Source: an uncultured Actinomycetes bacterium (GTDB taxonomy: Bacteria > Actinomycetota > Geothermincolia > Geothermincolales > RBG-13-55-18). Taken from it: a stretch of 33,819 nt of DNA. Positions 1-5,683 of this stretch are shown in pieces. The notes beneath the pieces were generated by a model. That model made no database searches. It saw only the letters and a program-made list of their open reading frames with translations, and had not been told where the DNA came from. Position numbers and translations under genes: made by a program. How positions within the stretch are numbered: the first letter of the stretch is position 1; each line of letters starts with the position of its first letter. The stretch is from NCBI GenBank assembly GCA_937128055.1, contig CAKZMC010000050.1, positions 1 through 33,819 on the forward strand, written 5' to 3'.

Positions 1-84
1 CGAGAGCGAGGCGGCGTGAGTTATAATCGGCGGGAGATCAAGACCAAAGCGGTGTCCAAGAAACCGGGGGCGGTTCAGATGTAG
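1..84 (+). CDS. C-terminal end of an unidentified protein (partial)
   Basis: Frame 1 is open from the first base to a TAG at 82-84 and gives a 27-residue basic tail that includes SYNRREIKTKAVSKKPGAV. Its composition (alternating Lys/Arg, Gly, Val) and GC-rich third positions look like a genuine protein end. I do not recognise the family. The rest of the gene lies outside the window. A chance open frame of this length is quite possible, so the call is tentative. Confidence 0.4.
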   Translation, partial: RERGGVSYNRREIKTKAVSKKPGAVQM

Positions 85-303
85 GCGTGTCCACGATCGC
101 AACCTATGAGATCAAGAAGTTGGATGCCGACTATTTCGCCGAAGATTGACATACTATCAGACGTGACGATATTTTCCGGACTGAGAATCGTTTCCGCACG
201 CTTGATTAGTTCGAATCCATCCTCTACCGTGATAGATAAGGAGGCAGGCCGGAAAGAATTCTTACACTTGAGGGAAGCGGGTTGTGGAGCGAAGGGGGCG
301 AAT
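85..303. other. intergenic stretch with lower GC
   Basis: This stretch between the partial gene and the SDR gene is visibly richer in A/T (especially 95-270) than the rest of the window. An open plus frame from 106 runs into the SDR gene but its extra 66 residues do not resemble an SDR N-terminus. A minus frame gives a protein-like tail (…SMSIFGEIVGIQLLDLIG…), but it overlaps the SDR start in antisense. I see no convincing gene, clear promoter or terminator here. Confidence 0.4.
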
Positions 304-1119
304 ATGAAGGATCTGCGGGGGAAGGTGGTGCTGGTAACGGGGGCGGCGCGGGGGATGGGCAAGCTGCAGGCCATGAACTTCGCTCGCGAGGGGGCGCGGG
401 TGGCCATCACCGACATCGACGCCGCTGAGCTGGAAAAGACCGCCGGCGAGATGCGCGACGCGGGGCACGACGTCTACCATTACATCCTGGACATCTCCGG
501 CCGCGAGGCCTGCTTCCGCGTGGTGGAGCAGGTGGAATCCGACCTGGGCCCCATCGACGTGCTGGTCAACAACGCCGCCATCGCCATCAACGAGACGGTG
601 CTCGAGACGCCGGAGGAGCACTTCCGGCGCATCACCGACGTCAACTACCTGGGGCAGGTGTGGATGATGCAGGCGGTGGTCCCCGGCATGGTGCGGCGCG
701 GCTCCGGCCACGTGGTCAACATGTGTTCCGTCGCCGGCAAGGTGGCGGCTCCCTACCTGGGGGCCTACTGCGCCACCAAGTTCGCCTTAATCGGCATCAC
801 CGACTCCATCCGCCAGGAGCTGCGGGGCAGCGGCGTTGACTTCACCATCGTAAACCCCGGCTACATCTCCACGGGCATGTTCGAGGGCTCCAAACCTCCC
901 CTCCTCACCAGGTGGGTGGATCCCCAGAAGGTGGCGGACGCCATTGTGGACGCGGTGAAGAAGAACAAGGCGGAGATCTTCGTGCCCCGGGCGATAATGC
1001 GGCTGGCCGCCTTCATGCGCGGGCTGGGACTCCCCAAGATGATGGACTTCCAGTTCCACTACCTGGGCCTGGGGAAGAGCTTCGCCGACATGAAGAAAGA
1101 GCGCGGGCGCCCCTTCTGA
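304..1119 (+). CDS. short-chain dehydrogenase/reductase (SDR)
   Basis: This 271-residue protein has the classical SDR layout. The nucleotide-binding TGAARGMG motif is at residues 12-19 and the acidic TDID stretch follows beta 2 (residues 36-39). NNAA is at 89-92 and Asn114 lies in VNYLG. The catalytic Ser142, Tyr155 and Lys159 form the YxxxK motif (YCATK). SDRs of this kind interconvert alcohols and ketones with NAD(P)H; the substrate cannot be read from the sequence. The ATG at 304 is chosen because it places the Rossmann motif at the usual distance from the N-terminus and follows a purine-rich GAAGGGGGCG. The longer frame from 106 adds non-SDR residues. The extended C-terminus after residue 225 (…RAIMRLAAFMRGLGLP…) resembles SDRs with a membrane-associating tail, which is an inference. 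Confidence 0.9.
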   Translation: MKDLRGKVVLVTGAARGMGKLQAMNFAREGARVAITDIDAAELEKTAGEMRDAGHDVYHYILDISGREACFRVVEQVESDLGPIDVLVNNAAIAINETVLETPEEHFRRITDVNYLGQVWMMQAVVPGMVRRGSGHVVNMCSVAGKVAAPYLGAYCATKFALIGITDSIRQELRGSGVDFTIVNPGYISTGMFEGSKPPLLTRWVDPQKVADAIVDAVKKNKAEIFVPRAIMRLAAFMRGLGLPKMMDFQFHYLGLGKSFADMKKERGRPF

Positions 1120-1174
1120 GCAAGTGAGGCATGGGGGCCATTGCCTGGACCTTGTATGGAGCCGTTAAGCGGAT

Positions 1175-1270
1175 GAGATTGCTTCGTCGCTTCGCTCCTC
1201 GCAATGACGTTGTCCGGGGGTCCTCGCAATGACGTTGTCCGGGGGGTCCCTCGCAATGACGTTGTCCGTG
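1175..1270. repeat. dispersed-repeat core followed by three ~25-bp tandem copies
   Basis: Bases 1175-1208 hold a 34-nt core containing ATTGCTTCGTCGCTTCGC and ending CTCGCAATGAC. Its reverse complement gives spurious peptides such as CEERSDEAIS and ARSEATKQS, which recur in over-called ORFs of many unrelated bacteria, so I take it as the widespread dispersed intergenic repeat. Its end overlaps a short tandem: TCCTCGCAATGACGTTGTCC plus a G run at 1196-1220, again at 1221-1245, and a variant at 1247-1270. The repeat sits in a 289-bp gap between two convergent genes. The rest of the gap (1271-1408) shows nothing recognisable. Confidence 0.75.
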
Positions 1271-1408
1271 GTGGCTGTGAAAAGACGAGTGGCACCGGCC
1301 CCCGGCTGCGGTGCCGGCGATAGCCTGCCGGCAATAGCCCATCCTTCCCCCACGGGTGAAGGCTGCGGCGCCGGTGACAGCCCAACGACAACGGGCCGCT
1401 AACGCCTC

Positions 1409-2023
1409 TCAGGTGCAGGCCGCGGCTCCGGCGCTCCTGCCGCCCCCGCCCGACGAGAGGAGATCCCTCCAGTCCACGGGCGGGTCCCCCGACATGGCCT
1501 GCATGTAGCGTACGGCGAGTGCCACGCGGTTCTCGCGGCGTGCGGCCATGTTGAGGGTGTCCGAGTAATAGTAGTCAAGGGTCCGCGCGGAATAGGTCTC
1601 CAGCTCGCATCGGGAGTAGGTCTCGGAGGAGACCACGCCGGGGGCGTCCTCGCTGGCATAGATGGGCCTCACCAGGGTAGCCCCCGGGTTGGCACGGAGG
1701 TACTCCTCCGCCCAAGCGCATTCCTTGCGCACGATGCGGGAGATGATGTTTTCCACGTCCGGATTGGGAGAAGGGATGAGCCCCTGCATGAGCGCGTACT
1801 TCTCGGTCATGAGGTTGCGTCCCGCGCTCTTGGCCATCTTCAGGTCGAGCAGGTAGCTGGCCAGGGTGGCGTCGGACCAGGTGAGAAAGCCCGCGATGCG
1901 CACGATGCGAAAGGACTCCTCGTCCTCCTGGCAGACGGCGCTCCTTTCCTCGGCCGGTACGGCGCGAAACATCTCCCATTCCAGCTCGATTATCTGCGTG
2001 ATGAGTTCTTCTCTTCTTTCCAT
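1409..2023 (-). CDS. DUF4125 family protein
   Basis: This 204-residue protein has the family pattern of DUF4125. It opens with an acidic helix ending EWEMFRAV, continues with CQEDEESFRIVRIAGFLTWS (about residues 35-55), then SYLLDLKMAKSAGRNLMTEKYA, a middle PxxxP-like region, and a C-terminal YSRCELETYSARTL segment. The function of the family is unknown. The ATG at 2021-2023 is chosen because AGGAGGAAG lies 5-14 bases upstream; the longer frame to 2098 adds a basic, non-conserved leader. The protein ends in a Gly/Ala/Ser-rich tail. It is convergent with the SDR gene. The gene on its upstream side (2265-2537) has the same orientation, but a 240-bp gap suggests a separate promoter. Confidence 0.82.
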   Translation of the reverse strand: MERREELITQIIELEWEMFRAVPAEERSAVCQEDEESFRIVRIAGFLTWSDATLASYLLDLKMAKSAGRNLMTEKYALMQGLIPSPNPDVENIISRIVRKECAWAEEYLRANPGATLVRPIYASEDAPGVVSSETYSRCELETYSARTLDYYYSDTLNMAARRENRVALAVRYMQAMSGDPPVDWRDLLSSGGGGRSAGAAACT

Positions 2024-2264
2024 TTTCTTCCTCCTCTTGCTACGGGAAAAACGGCTTTTCGTACAGGACTGGGAGGTATGCCCGCCCCTCTGCCGCAATC
2101 CTTGCCTTCAACAGCCGGCCTCAGCCACAGGCATATGATATCCCAAACCGCGCGCGTCCCTCAAGCCGGCACATGGCTCTTTTCTGGCACTATAACTTAA
2201 CAAGCAGTGGAGAAACGCGGCAAGCCTAGCGATGCGGTACCTCAAGCGCGCCGCGGCAGCTCGC

Positions 2265-2537
2265 CTACCCCTTGCGCCCCGCCAGGAGCCAGGCGAAGAA
2301 CTTCACCACCATGAGCAGCACCACCGCCCCCACGAAGGCCACGAAGAAGCTCCACCAGTCGAAGGCGAAGGTGACCTTTTCGTTGCGCAGGTAGGTGAAG
2401 ATGAAACCACCGATGAAAGCGCCGATGATCCCCACCACGGGGTTCAAGAGGCAGCCGAAATGCTTCTTGGTGCCGGTCACAAGGCCGGCCAGCCAGCCGG
2501 CGAAGAAACCGATGACGATCCAGCCCAAAAGCGACAT
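2265..2537 (-). CDS. GlsB/YeaQ/YmgE-type small membrane protein
   Basis: This 90-residue protein is made of three hydrophobic helices (about residues 4-22, 32-50 and 64-86). Its Gly-rich pattern (GWIVIGFFAGWLAGLVTG, then GCLLNPVVGIIGAFIGGF) is typical of the transglycosylase-associated/GlsB family (PF04226). Members are small inner-membrane proteins often induced by general stress; their biochemical role is unclear. The typical C-terminal segment is a little longer than in YeaQ. The start ATG (2535-2537) is preceded by AAAGGGG, the last unit of a long GGGAAA-type purine repeat that fills the gap to the upstream gene. Repeat-number changes there could alter expression (inference). It probably shares a transcript with the gene at 2607-3299, which ends 69 bases upstream. 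Confidence 0.85.
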   Translation of the reverse strand: MSLLGWIVIGFFAGWLAGLVTGTKKHFGCLLNPVVGIIGAFIGGFIFTYLRNEKVTFAFDWWSFFVAFVGAVVLLMVVKFFAWLLAGRKG

Positions 2538-2545
2538 GTCAGCTA

Positions 2546-2606
2546 CCCCTTTCCCTTTCCCTTTCCCTTTCCTTTTCCTTTTCCTATCCTTTTCCCTTTC
2601 CTTCCT
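2546..2606 (-). repeat. GGGAAA-type polypurine microsatellite
   Basis: The plus strand is an almost pure pyrimidine run built from CCCTTT and CCTTTT hexamers, with one TATCC interruption near 2585. On the coding (minus) strand it reads as repeated AAAGGG/AAAAGG units between the stop codon of the 2607-3299 gene and the start of the GlsB-type gene. Each AAAGGG resembles a weak Shine-Dalgarno sequence, and the last one lies at RBS distance from the ATG. Such tracts are prone to slipped-strand length change and can form triplex DNA. Confidence 0.85.
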
Positions 2607-3299
2607 CTACTCCGTTTCCTCTTTCTCTTTACTTTCCGCCTTTTCCGCCCGCGCTATTTCCAGGGCCTTCCTTTCCAGCTGTTCGGTGTACTTCTCCCAC
2701 TGCGATTTCTCCTCATCCGCGGCGCGCCAGAGCACGAACCGGCAGGTCTCGGCGCCGGCAGGTATGGTCTGGGTGAAGCGCAGCTGCCAGTCGGTGAGCA
2801 TGTCCTTCTCCCACGCGGCCTCCAGCATCCCCTGCACGAAGTAGCGCTGCACGCGGCAGTCGAAGGCGCTGTAACAGTCCTGGTGGGGACACCACAGGAT
2901 GTGGAAGCTGACCTCGCCCTCGCTGTCGATGCTCGGCTCCTCCAGGGAAGCGTAAGCGACGCAGTTGATCACGGTGGCGAAGAAGCTCGCCATCTCGGCT
3001 TCGGAGATGCCCGCGGGCTTCTCCAGGTCCCCTATCATCTGACGGCCTATGTCCCTGCCCACCTCGACCAGGGCCTCCTTCACCACCCTCTGCCCCTCCG
3101 TGCCGAACTCGCGCTCGCAGGCTTTGAGGATGCCGATCACCGCCATGGCCTGCATGGTGCCCCATACCCACAGGACGGAGGGGTCGAAGTCCGTCTTCGC
3201 CAGCACCTCTTCCCGCAACCTCCGCAACCCTTCCCGGTAGGGGAAATTGAACTTGAAACCCTTCCAGCTCTCCTCCGTCCGGTGCTCGTAATGCGCCAT
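2607..3299 (-). CDS. hypothetical protein, possibly ATC-hydrolase/V4R-like
   Basis: This is a 230-residue cytoplasmic protein without signal peptide or membrane helix. An alpha-helical N-terminal half (WVWGTMQAMAVIGILKACER, then GRDIGRQMIGDL) is followed by a beta-rich half. That half has VSFHILWCPHQDCYSAFDC (Cys at about 160, 165 and 171) and a late AETCRFVLWRA strand. This layout reminds me of the L-2-amino-thiazoline-4-carboxylic acid hydrolase-like family (PF14196) and related small-ligand V4R folds, but I am not certain. The C-terminal 30 residues form a Lys/Glu-rich coiled-coil-like tail. The ATG at 3297-3299 follows GGGAGG at about 8 bases spacing; the frame extends 20 residues further without a good RBS. 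It is the first gene of a likely two-gene unit with the GlsB-type gene. Confidence 0.6.
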   Translation of the reverse strand: MAHYEHRTEESWKGFKFNFPYREGLRRLREEVLAKTDFDPSVLWVWGTMQAMAVIGILKACEREFGTEGQRVVKEALVEVGRDIGRQMIGDLEKPAGISEAEMASFFATVINCVAYASLEEPSIDSEGEVSFHILWCPHQDCYSAFDCRVQRYFVQGMLEAAWEKDMLTDWQLRFTQTIPAGAETCRFVLWRAADEEKSQWEKYTEQLERKALEIARAEKAESKEKEETE

Positions 3300-3354
3300 C
3301 TTCTCGACCTCCCTGCTCCTCATCCTCTCCACAACGACCCATGCCCCGCAGGCC

Positions 3355-3552
3355 GTCACTCCCCTATCCTGGCCTCCCCGCCCTCCGCTTGCGCCAGGCG
3401 AGTCCTCGCCGGCCTTGCGTCACTCCCCTGCCTAAGCATTACTCCATTCATCTTTCCCAGCCGCGCGCCGCTCATGGTCCCAGCCGCGCACCGCTCATGG
3501 TCCCAGCCGCGCGCCGCTCCCCTGTTCCCCGCCGGCTGTCACTCCCCTATCA
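3355..3552. repeat. short direct repeats in the intergenic gap 3300-3694
   Basis: The gap between divergent genes holds a 23-bp tandem starting TCCCAGCCGCG: copies at 3455-3477 and 3478-3500 (one difference), and a third truncated at 3501-3521. Separately, the 11-mer GTCACTCCCCT occurs at 3355-3365, 3419-3429 and 3539-3549. The first and third copies extend to GTCACTCCCCTATC, so they bracket the tandem. No coding sequence is convincing here. The remaining bases 3553-3680 are less GC-rich and probably carry the promoter of the lipoprotein gene, but I cannot fix its hexamers. Confidence 0.7.
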
Positions 3553-3694
3553 TATTATGCTGACGTGGTCATTATGCGGACAGTATATGCCGGCTTGGCT
3601 CGCGATGGCCAATGGAGCCGGGGAGAGCTGCGGTTTCGGGAATGAACAGCGGCGCGCCTCGGACAACGCTGGCAACACGCGGAAAGGAGTTGTG

Positions 3695-4348
3695 ATGGAC
3701 AGGGACGGGTTATTGCGGGACAGGTTATTGCGATGTTGCGTGGCGGCCTTGGCGCTTGCCCTGCTGGCCTCAGCCGCCCTCCTCGCGGGATGCGGCAAGG
3801 CCACGCCCGGCGCCGAGGAGAGGCAAGACGGGCAGGCAAAAGAAGGTGAGGAAAAGGAAGGCGAGGAACAGGGCGGCGAGGAAGGGCCCGTCACTCTCAC
3901 CCTCTATTTCATGGAGGTGACGGCCAGCGACTTCTACCTGGTGCCGGAGAAACGCACCATTCCCTACACCCAGGCAGTGGCCCGCGCGGCCATGGAGGAG
4001 CTCTTCAAGGGGCCGGCGGAGGGAAGCGGGCTAAAGGCCATCTTCCCCAACACGGTCAGGGTGCTGGACATCAGCATCGAAAACGGTGTCTGTACCCTCA
4101 ACGTGAGCAAGGAAATCATCACCGAAAAGGTGCAGCAGGGTGGAGCCGGCGCCATGGTCGAGGGGCTGGCGTTGGATTCCATCGCCAACACCCTCACCGA
4201 GTTCCCCACCATCCAGAAGGTGAAGCTGCTCGTCGAAGGCCAGCAGAGCGGCATGGTCGACGGCCTCTTCATCGAGGATTTCTGGGGGCATGTCGGCCTC
4301 CCCGAGTACCTGGAACGCGACATGTCTTCGGTGAAGTCCCACACTTGA
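3695..4348 (+). CDS. GerMN-domain lipoprotein
   Basis: This 217-residue secreted lipoprotein has a basic start (RDRLLR), a hydrophobic helix at about 14-30 and a lipobox LLAGC with the lipidated Cys33. A Glu/Gly/Lys-rich linker spans about 38-62. A GerMN domain follows at about 65-180: VTLTLYFMEV at its start, then AVARAAMEELFKGP, SGLKAIFPNTVRVLDISIENGVCTLNVS in separate strands, and a late VKLLVEG strand. GerMN domains occur in the spore germination protein GerM and in actinobacterial envelope lipoproteins such as LpqB. Here a role in the cell envelope is likely but the ligand is unknown. The ATG at 3695 follows GGAAAGGAG with about 5 bases spacing. The gene is single, with a tRNA gene convergent to it. 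Confidence 0.88.
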   Translation: MDRDGLLRDRLLRCCVAALALALLASAALLAGCGKATPGAEERQDGQAKEGEEKEGEEQGGEEGPVTLTLYFMEVTASDFYLVPEKRTIPYTQAVARAAMEELFKGPAEGSGLKAIFPNTVRVLDISIENGVCTLNVSKEIITEKVQQGGAGAMVEGLALDSIANTLTEFPTIQKVKLLVEGQQSGMVDGLFIEDFWGHVGLPEYLERDMSSVKSHT

Positions 4349-4380
4349 GAGGCGTGACGGCTAAAGGGAGGGCACGGCAG

Positions 4381-4420
4381 GAAAATAAAGGATAAAGGCC
4401 GGAGAGAAATCCCCGGCCTT
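4381..4420 (-). terminator. Rho-independent terminator of the tRNA gene
   Basis: AAGGCCGG (4395-4402) pairs perfectly with CCGGCCTT (4413-4420) around a 10-base loop. On the minus strand the stem is followed by TTTATCCTTTATTTTCC, a T-rich run that fits termination of the tRNA transcript, whose 3' end is 8 bases upstream. On the plus strand there is no T run, so it probably does not serve the lipoprotein gene well. Confidence 0.7.
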
Positions 4421-4427
4421 CCTCCGC

Positions 4428-4504
<77 letters not shown>

Positions 4505-4528
4505 TCGCTTTACCGCTTTCAAATGTAT

Positions 4529-4558
4529 ATGTTACAGGAAAAACCATGCAAGCAACAA
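4529..4558 (-). promoter_or_regulatory. probable promoter of the tRNA-fMet gene
   Basis: On the minus strand TTGTTG (4553-4558) and TAACAT (4529-4534) are 18 bases apart. An overlapping alternative is TTGCTT with ACATAT at 17 bases. Either places the transcription start some 15-20 bases before the mature tRNA. The local A/T enrichment in a GC-rich window supports a promoter, but the hexamers are only partial matches. Confidence 0.4.
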
Positions 4559-4578
4559 GAGGGGAGGCGGGGCGCAGT

Positions 4579-4784
4579 GGTGCCAACATAATGGGGTCAG
4601 GACTCAAATGTTACGTTTCCACAGTGTAATCAACGCAACAGGGTCAACGAAACGGGGTCAACGCGGTGGAGTCAACGCAGTGGGGTCAGGCATCAAATGT
4701 TGCCTTTCCGCGGTGGGGTCAACGAAACGGGGTCAACGAAACGGGGTCAACGCAGTGTGGTCAACACCCCCGGGGTGTCGACCA
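4579..4784. repeat. nested 14-bp repeat array ending in a near-perfect palindrome
   Basis: The array is built from 14-mers of the type GGGGTCAACGAAAC and has a two-level order. A 33-nt block starting GGGGTCAGG and containing TCAAATGTT (4593-4625) is followed by four 14-mers (4626-4681). The same block recurs at 4682-4714, followed by three 14-mers (4715-4756) and a partial unit. A degenerate 14-mer precedes the first block (4579-4592). The array ends in an inverted repeat, 4759-4770 against 4772-4783 (11 of 12 paired, axis base 4771), which starts in the last GGTCAAC unit. It is noncoding. It may derive from a transposon end or a REP-like element, but no transposase is present. Confidence 0.85.
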
Positions 4785-4794
4785 TGGGTGCTGG

Positions 4795-4822
4795 CTTTGC
4801 CGTCGGGAGCAACGGTTATAAT
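4795..4822 (+). promoter_or_regulatory. possible promoter upstream of the sortase
   Basis: A perfect TATAAT (4817-4822) stands in an otherwise GC-rich stretch. CTTTGC (4795-4800) is a weak -35 candidate at 16 bases. Transcription starting near 4829 would cover both copies of the duplicated sortase 5' end. Confidence 0.4.
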
Positions 4823-4857
4823 AGGCACCGGGAGCGCGAGGAGGGGCGGATCTCGTG

Positions 4858-5083
4858 CTCGACGCCGGGGGAGAAAGCGCCGGGGGTGAAATGCCTTGAG
4901 AGGACGTCACACCGCATACATCGCGGCGTTCGCCTCCGTGCTGATCGTCGCCTCCTTCGCGGTGCTGATGCTCGACGCCGGGGGAGAAAGCGCCGGGGGT
5001 GAAATGCCTTGAGAGGACGTCGCACCGCATACATCGCGGCGTTCGCCTCCGTGCTGATCGTCGCCTCCTTCGCGGTGCTGATG
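4858..5083 (+). repeat. 113-bp tandem duplication of the sortase 5' end
   Basis: Bases 4858-4970 and 4971-5083 are directly adjacent copies of the same 113 bases. They differ only at 4909 (A) versus 5022 (G). Each copy contains a G-rich RBS-like stretch, a TTG start and the first 25 codons of the sortase (its membrane segment). Because 113 is not a multiple of three, the first copy cannot extend the sortase frame. Confidence 0.95.
4896..5012 (+). pseudogene. truncated duplicate of the sortase start (38-residue leader ORF)
   Basis: In the first copy of the duplication the TTG at 4896 opens a frame for the same 25-residue membrane segment as the sortase (one change, Arg5 to His). It then runs into the second copy out of frame (LDAGGESAGGEMP) and stops at TGA 5010-5012. 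That stop overlaps the sortase TTG start (5009-5011) as TTGA, an arrangement typical of translational coupling. The ORF has the same upstream G-rich sequence as the sortase, so it could be translated and could affect sortase expression. It may equally be an inert scar of a recent duplication. Confidence 0.5.
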
Positions 5084-5650
5084 CCCTTCCTCTACGACCG
5101 GGTGAGGCGCGGCGCCGCGGAAGAGGGAGACGCGAGCGCGGATGCCGACGTGGCCAGGCCCCTCACCCACGACGAGCTGCTCGGCCCTCCCCTTTCCTTC
5201 GAAACGCCGGCCTTCATGCGCATCCCCGCCATAGGCCTGGACGAGGAGGTCAGGGAGGGGAGCGACGACGAGGAGGAGCTCTACGAGATCCTCGCCCTGG
5301 GGCCCATCCACCTGCCCCACACCGGTTTCCCGGGCTGGCCCGGGAACTGCGTCATCTCCGGCCACCGCACCACGAAAACCAAGCCCTTCAACCGCCTGGA
5401 CGAGCTCAAGGTGGGAGACGCCATCTTCATCCAGAACCCGCGGGGTATCTACGAATACCGGGTTTACGAGCTCAGGTTCATCGACCCCAGCGAGAACGTG
5501 ACCCTGCAGACGGAGGACCCCATACTCACCCTCACCACCTGCGCCCCCGAGGGCCAGGCCACCCAGCGCCTGGTGGTGCGCGCCAGCCTGAAGGGCTACA
5601 TTCCCGTGGAGGAACTGGAAGAGCAAGGAGGCGGCGAGAGGACGCCGTAG
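5009..5650 (+). CDS. class E sortase
   Basis: This 213-residue sortase has one N-terminal membrane helix (about 8-28), a low-complexity Asp/Ala/Glu linker (36-50) and a catalytic beta-barrel. The catalytic residues are visible: His119 in VISGHRTT, Cys178 in LTLTTCAP and Arg187 in QRLVVRA. The TLTTC and H-R-T pattern with a short C-terminus fits class E/D sortases of actinobacteria. Sortases cleave LPxTG-like (class E: LAxTG) signals and link proteins to peptidoglycan or to pili. No substrate gene is visible in the window, so it appears as an orphan housekeeping-type sortase. The TTG start follows a GGGGGTG stretch. The ATG five bases upstream opens only ATG-CCT-TGA. See the duplication at its 5' end. 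Confidence 0.9.
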   Translation: MRGRRTAYIAAFASVLIVASFAVLMPFLYDRVRRGAAEEGDASADADVARPLTHDELLGPPLSFETPAFMRIPAIGLDEEVREGSDDEEELYEILALGPIHLPHTGFPGWPGNCVISGHRTTKTKPFNRLDELKVGDAIFIQNPRGIYEYRVYELRFIDPSENVTLQTEDPILTLTTCAPEGQATQRLVVRASLKGYIPVEELEEQGGGERTP

Positions 5651-5683
5651 CCGGGCGGGTTTTACGCTCTCCCGCATGTTCGG

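Noticed and set aside
106-303. N-terminal extension of the SDR protein from ATG 106
   Set aside because: The extra 66 residues lack SDR similarity, come from the A/T-richer patch and have no RBS; the ATG at 304 fits the family.
1165-1353. Small minus-strand ORFs with CEERSDEAIS-like peptides
   Set aside because: They are translations of the dispersed repeat and not genes.
2232-3563. 443-codon plus-strand frame
   Set aside because: It is antisense to two better genes, translates the pyrimidine tract into Pro-Phe repeats and has a His/Pro/Leu-rich shadow composition.
4579-4784. CRISPR array
   Set aside because: Units are 14 bp without unique spacers of constant length, and there are no cas genes.
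4608-4889. 93-codon plus frame across the 14-bp array
   Set aside because: The peptide is only the translated repeat (GSTKRGQR…) and has no RBS.
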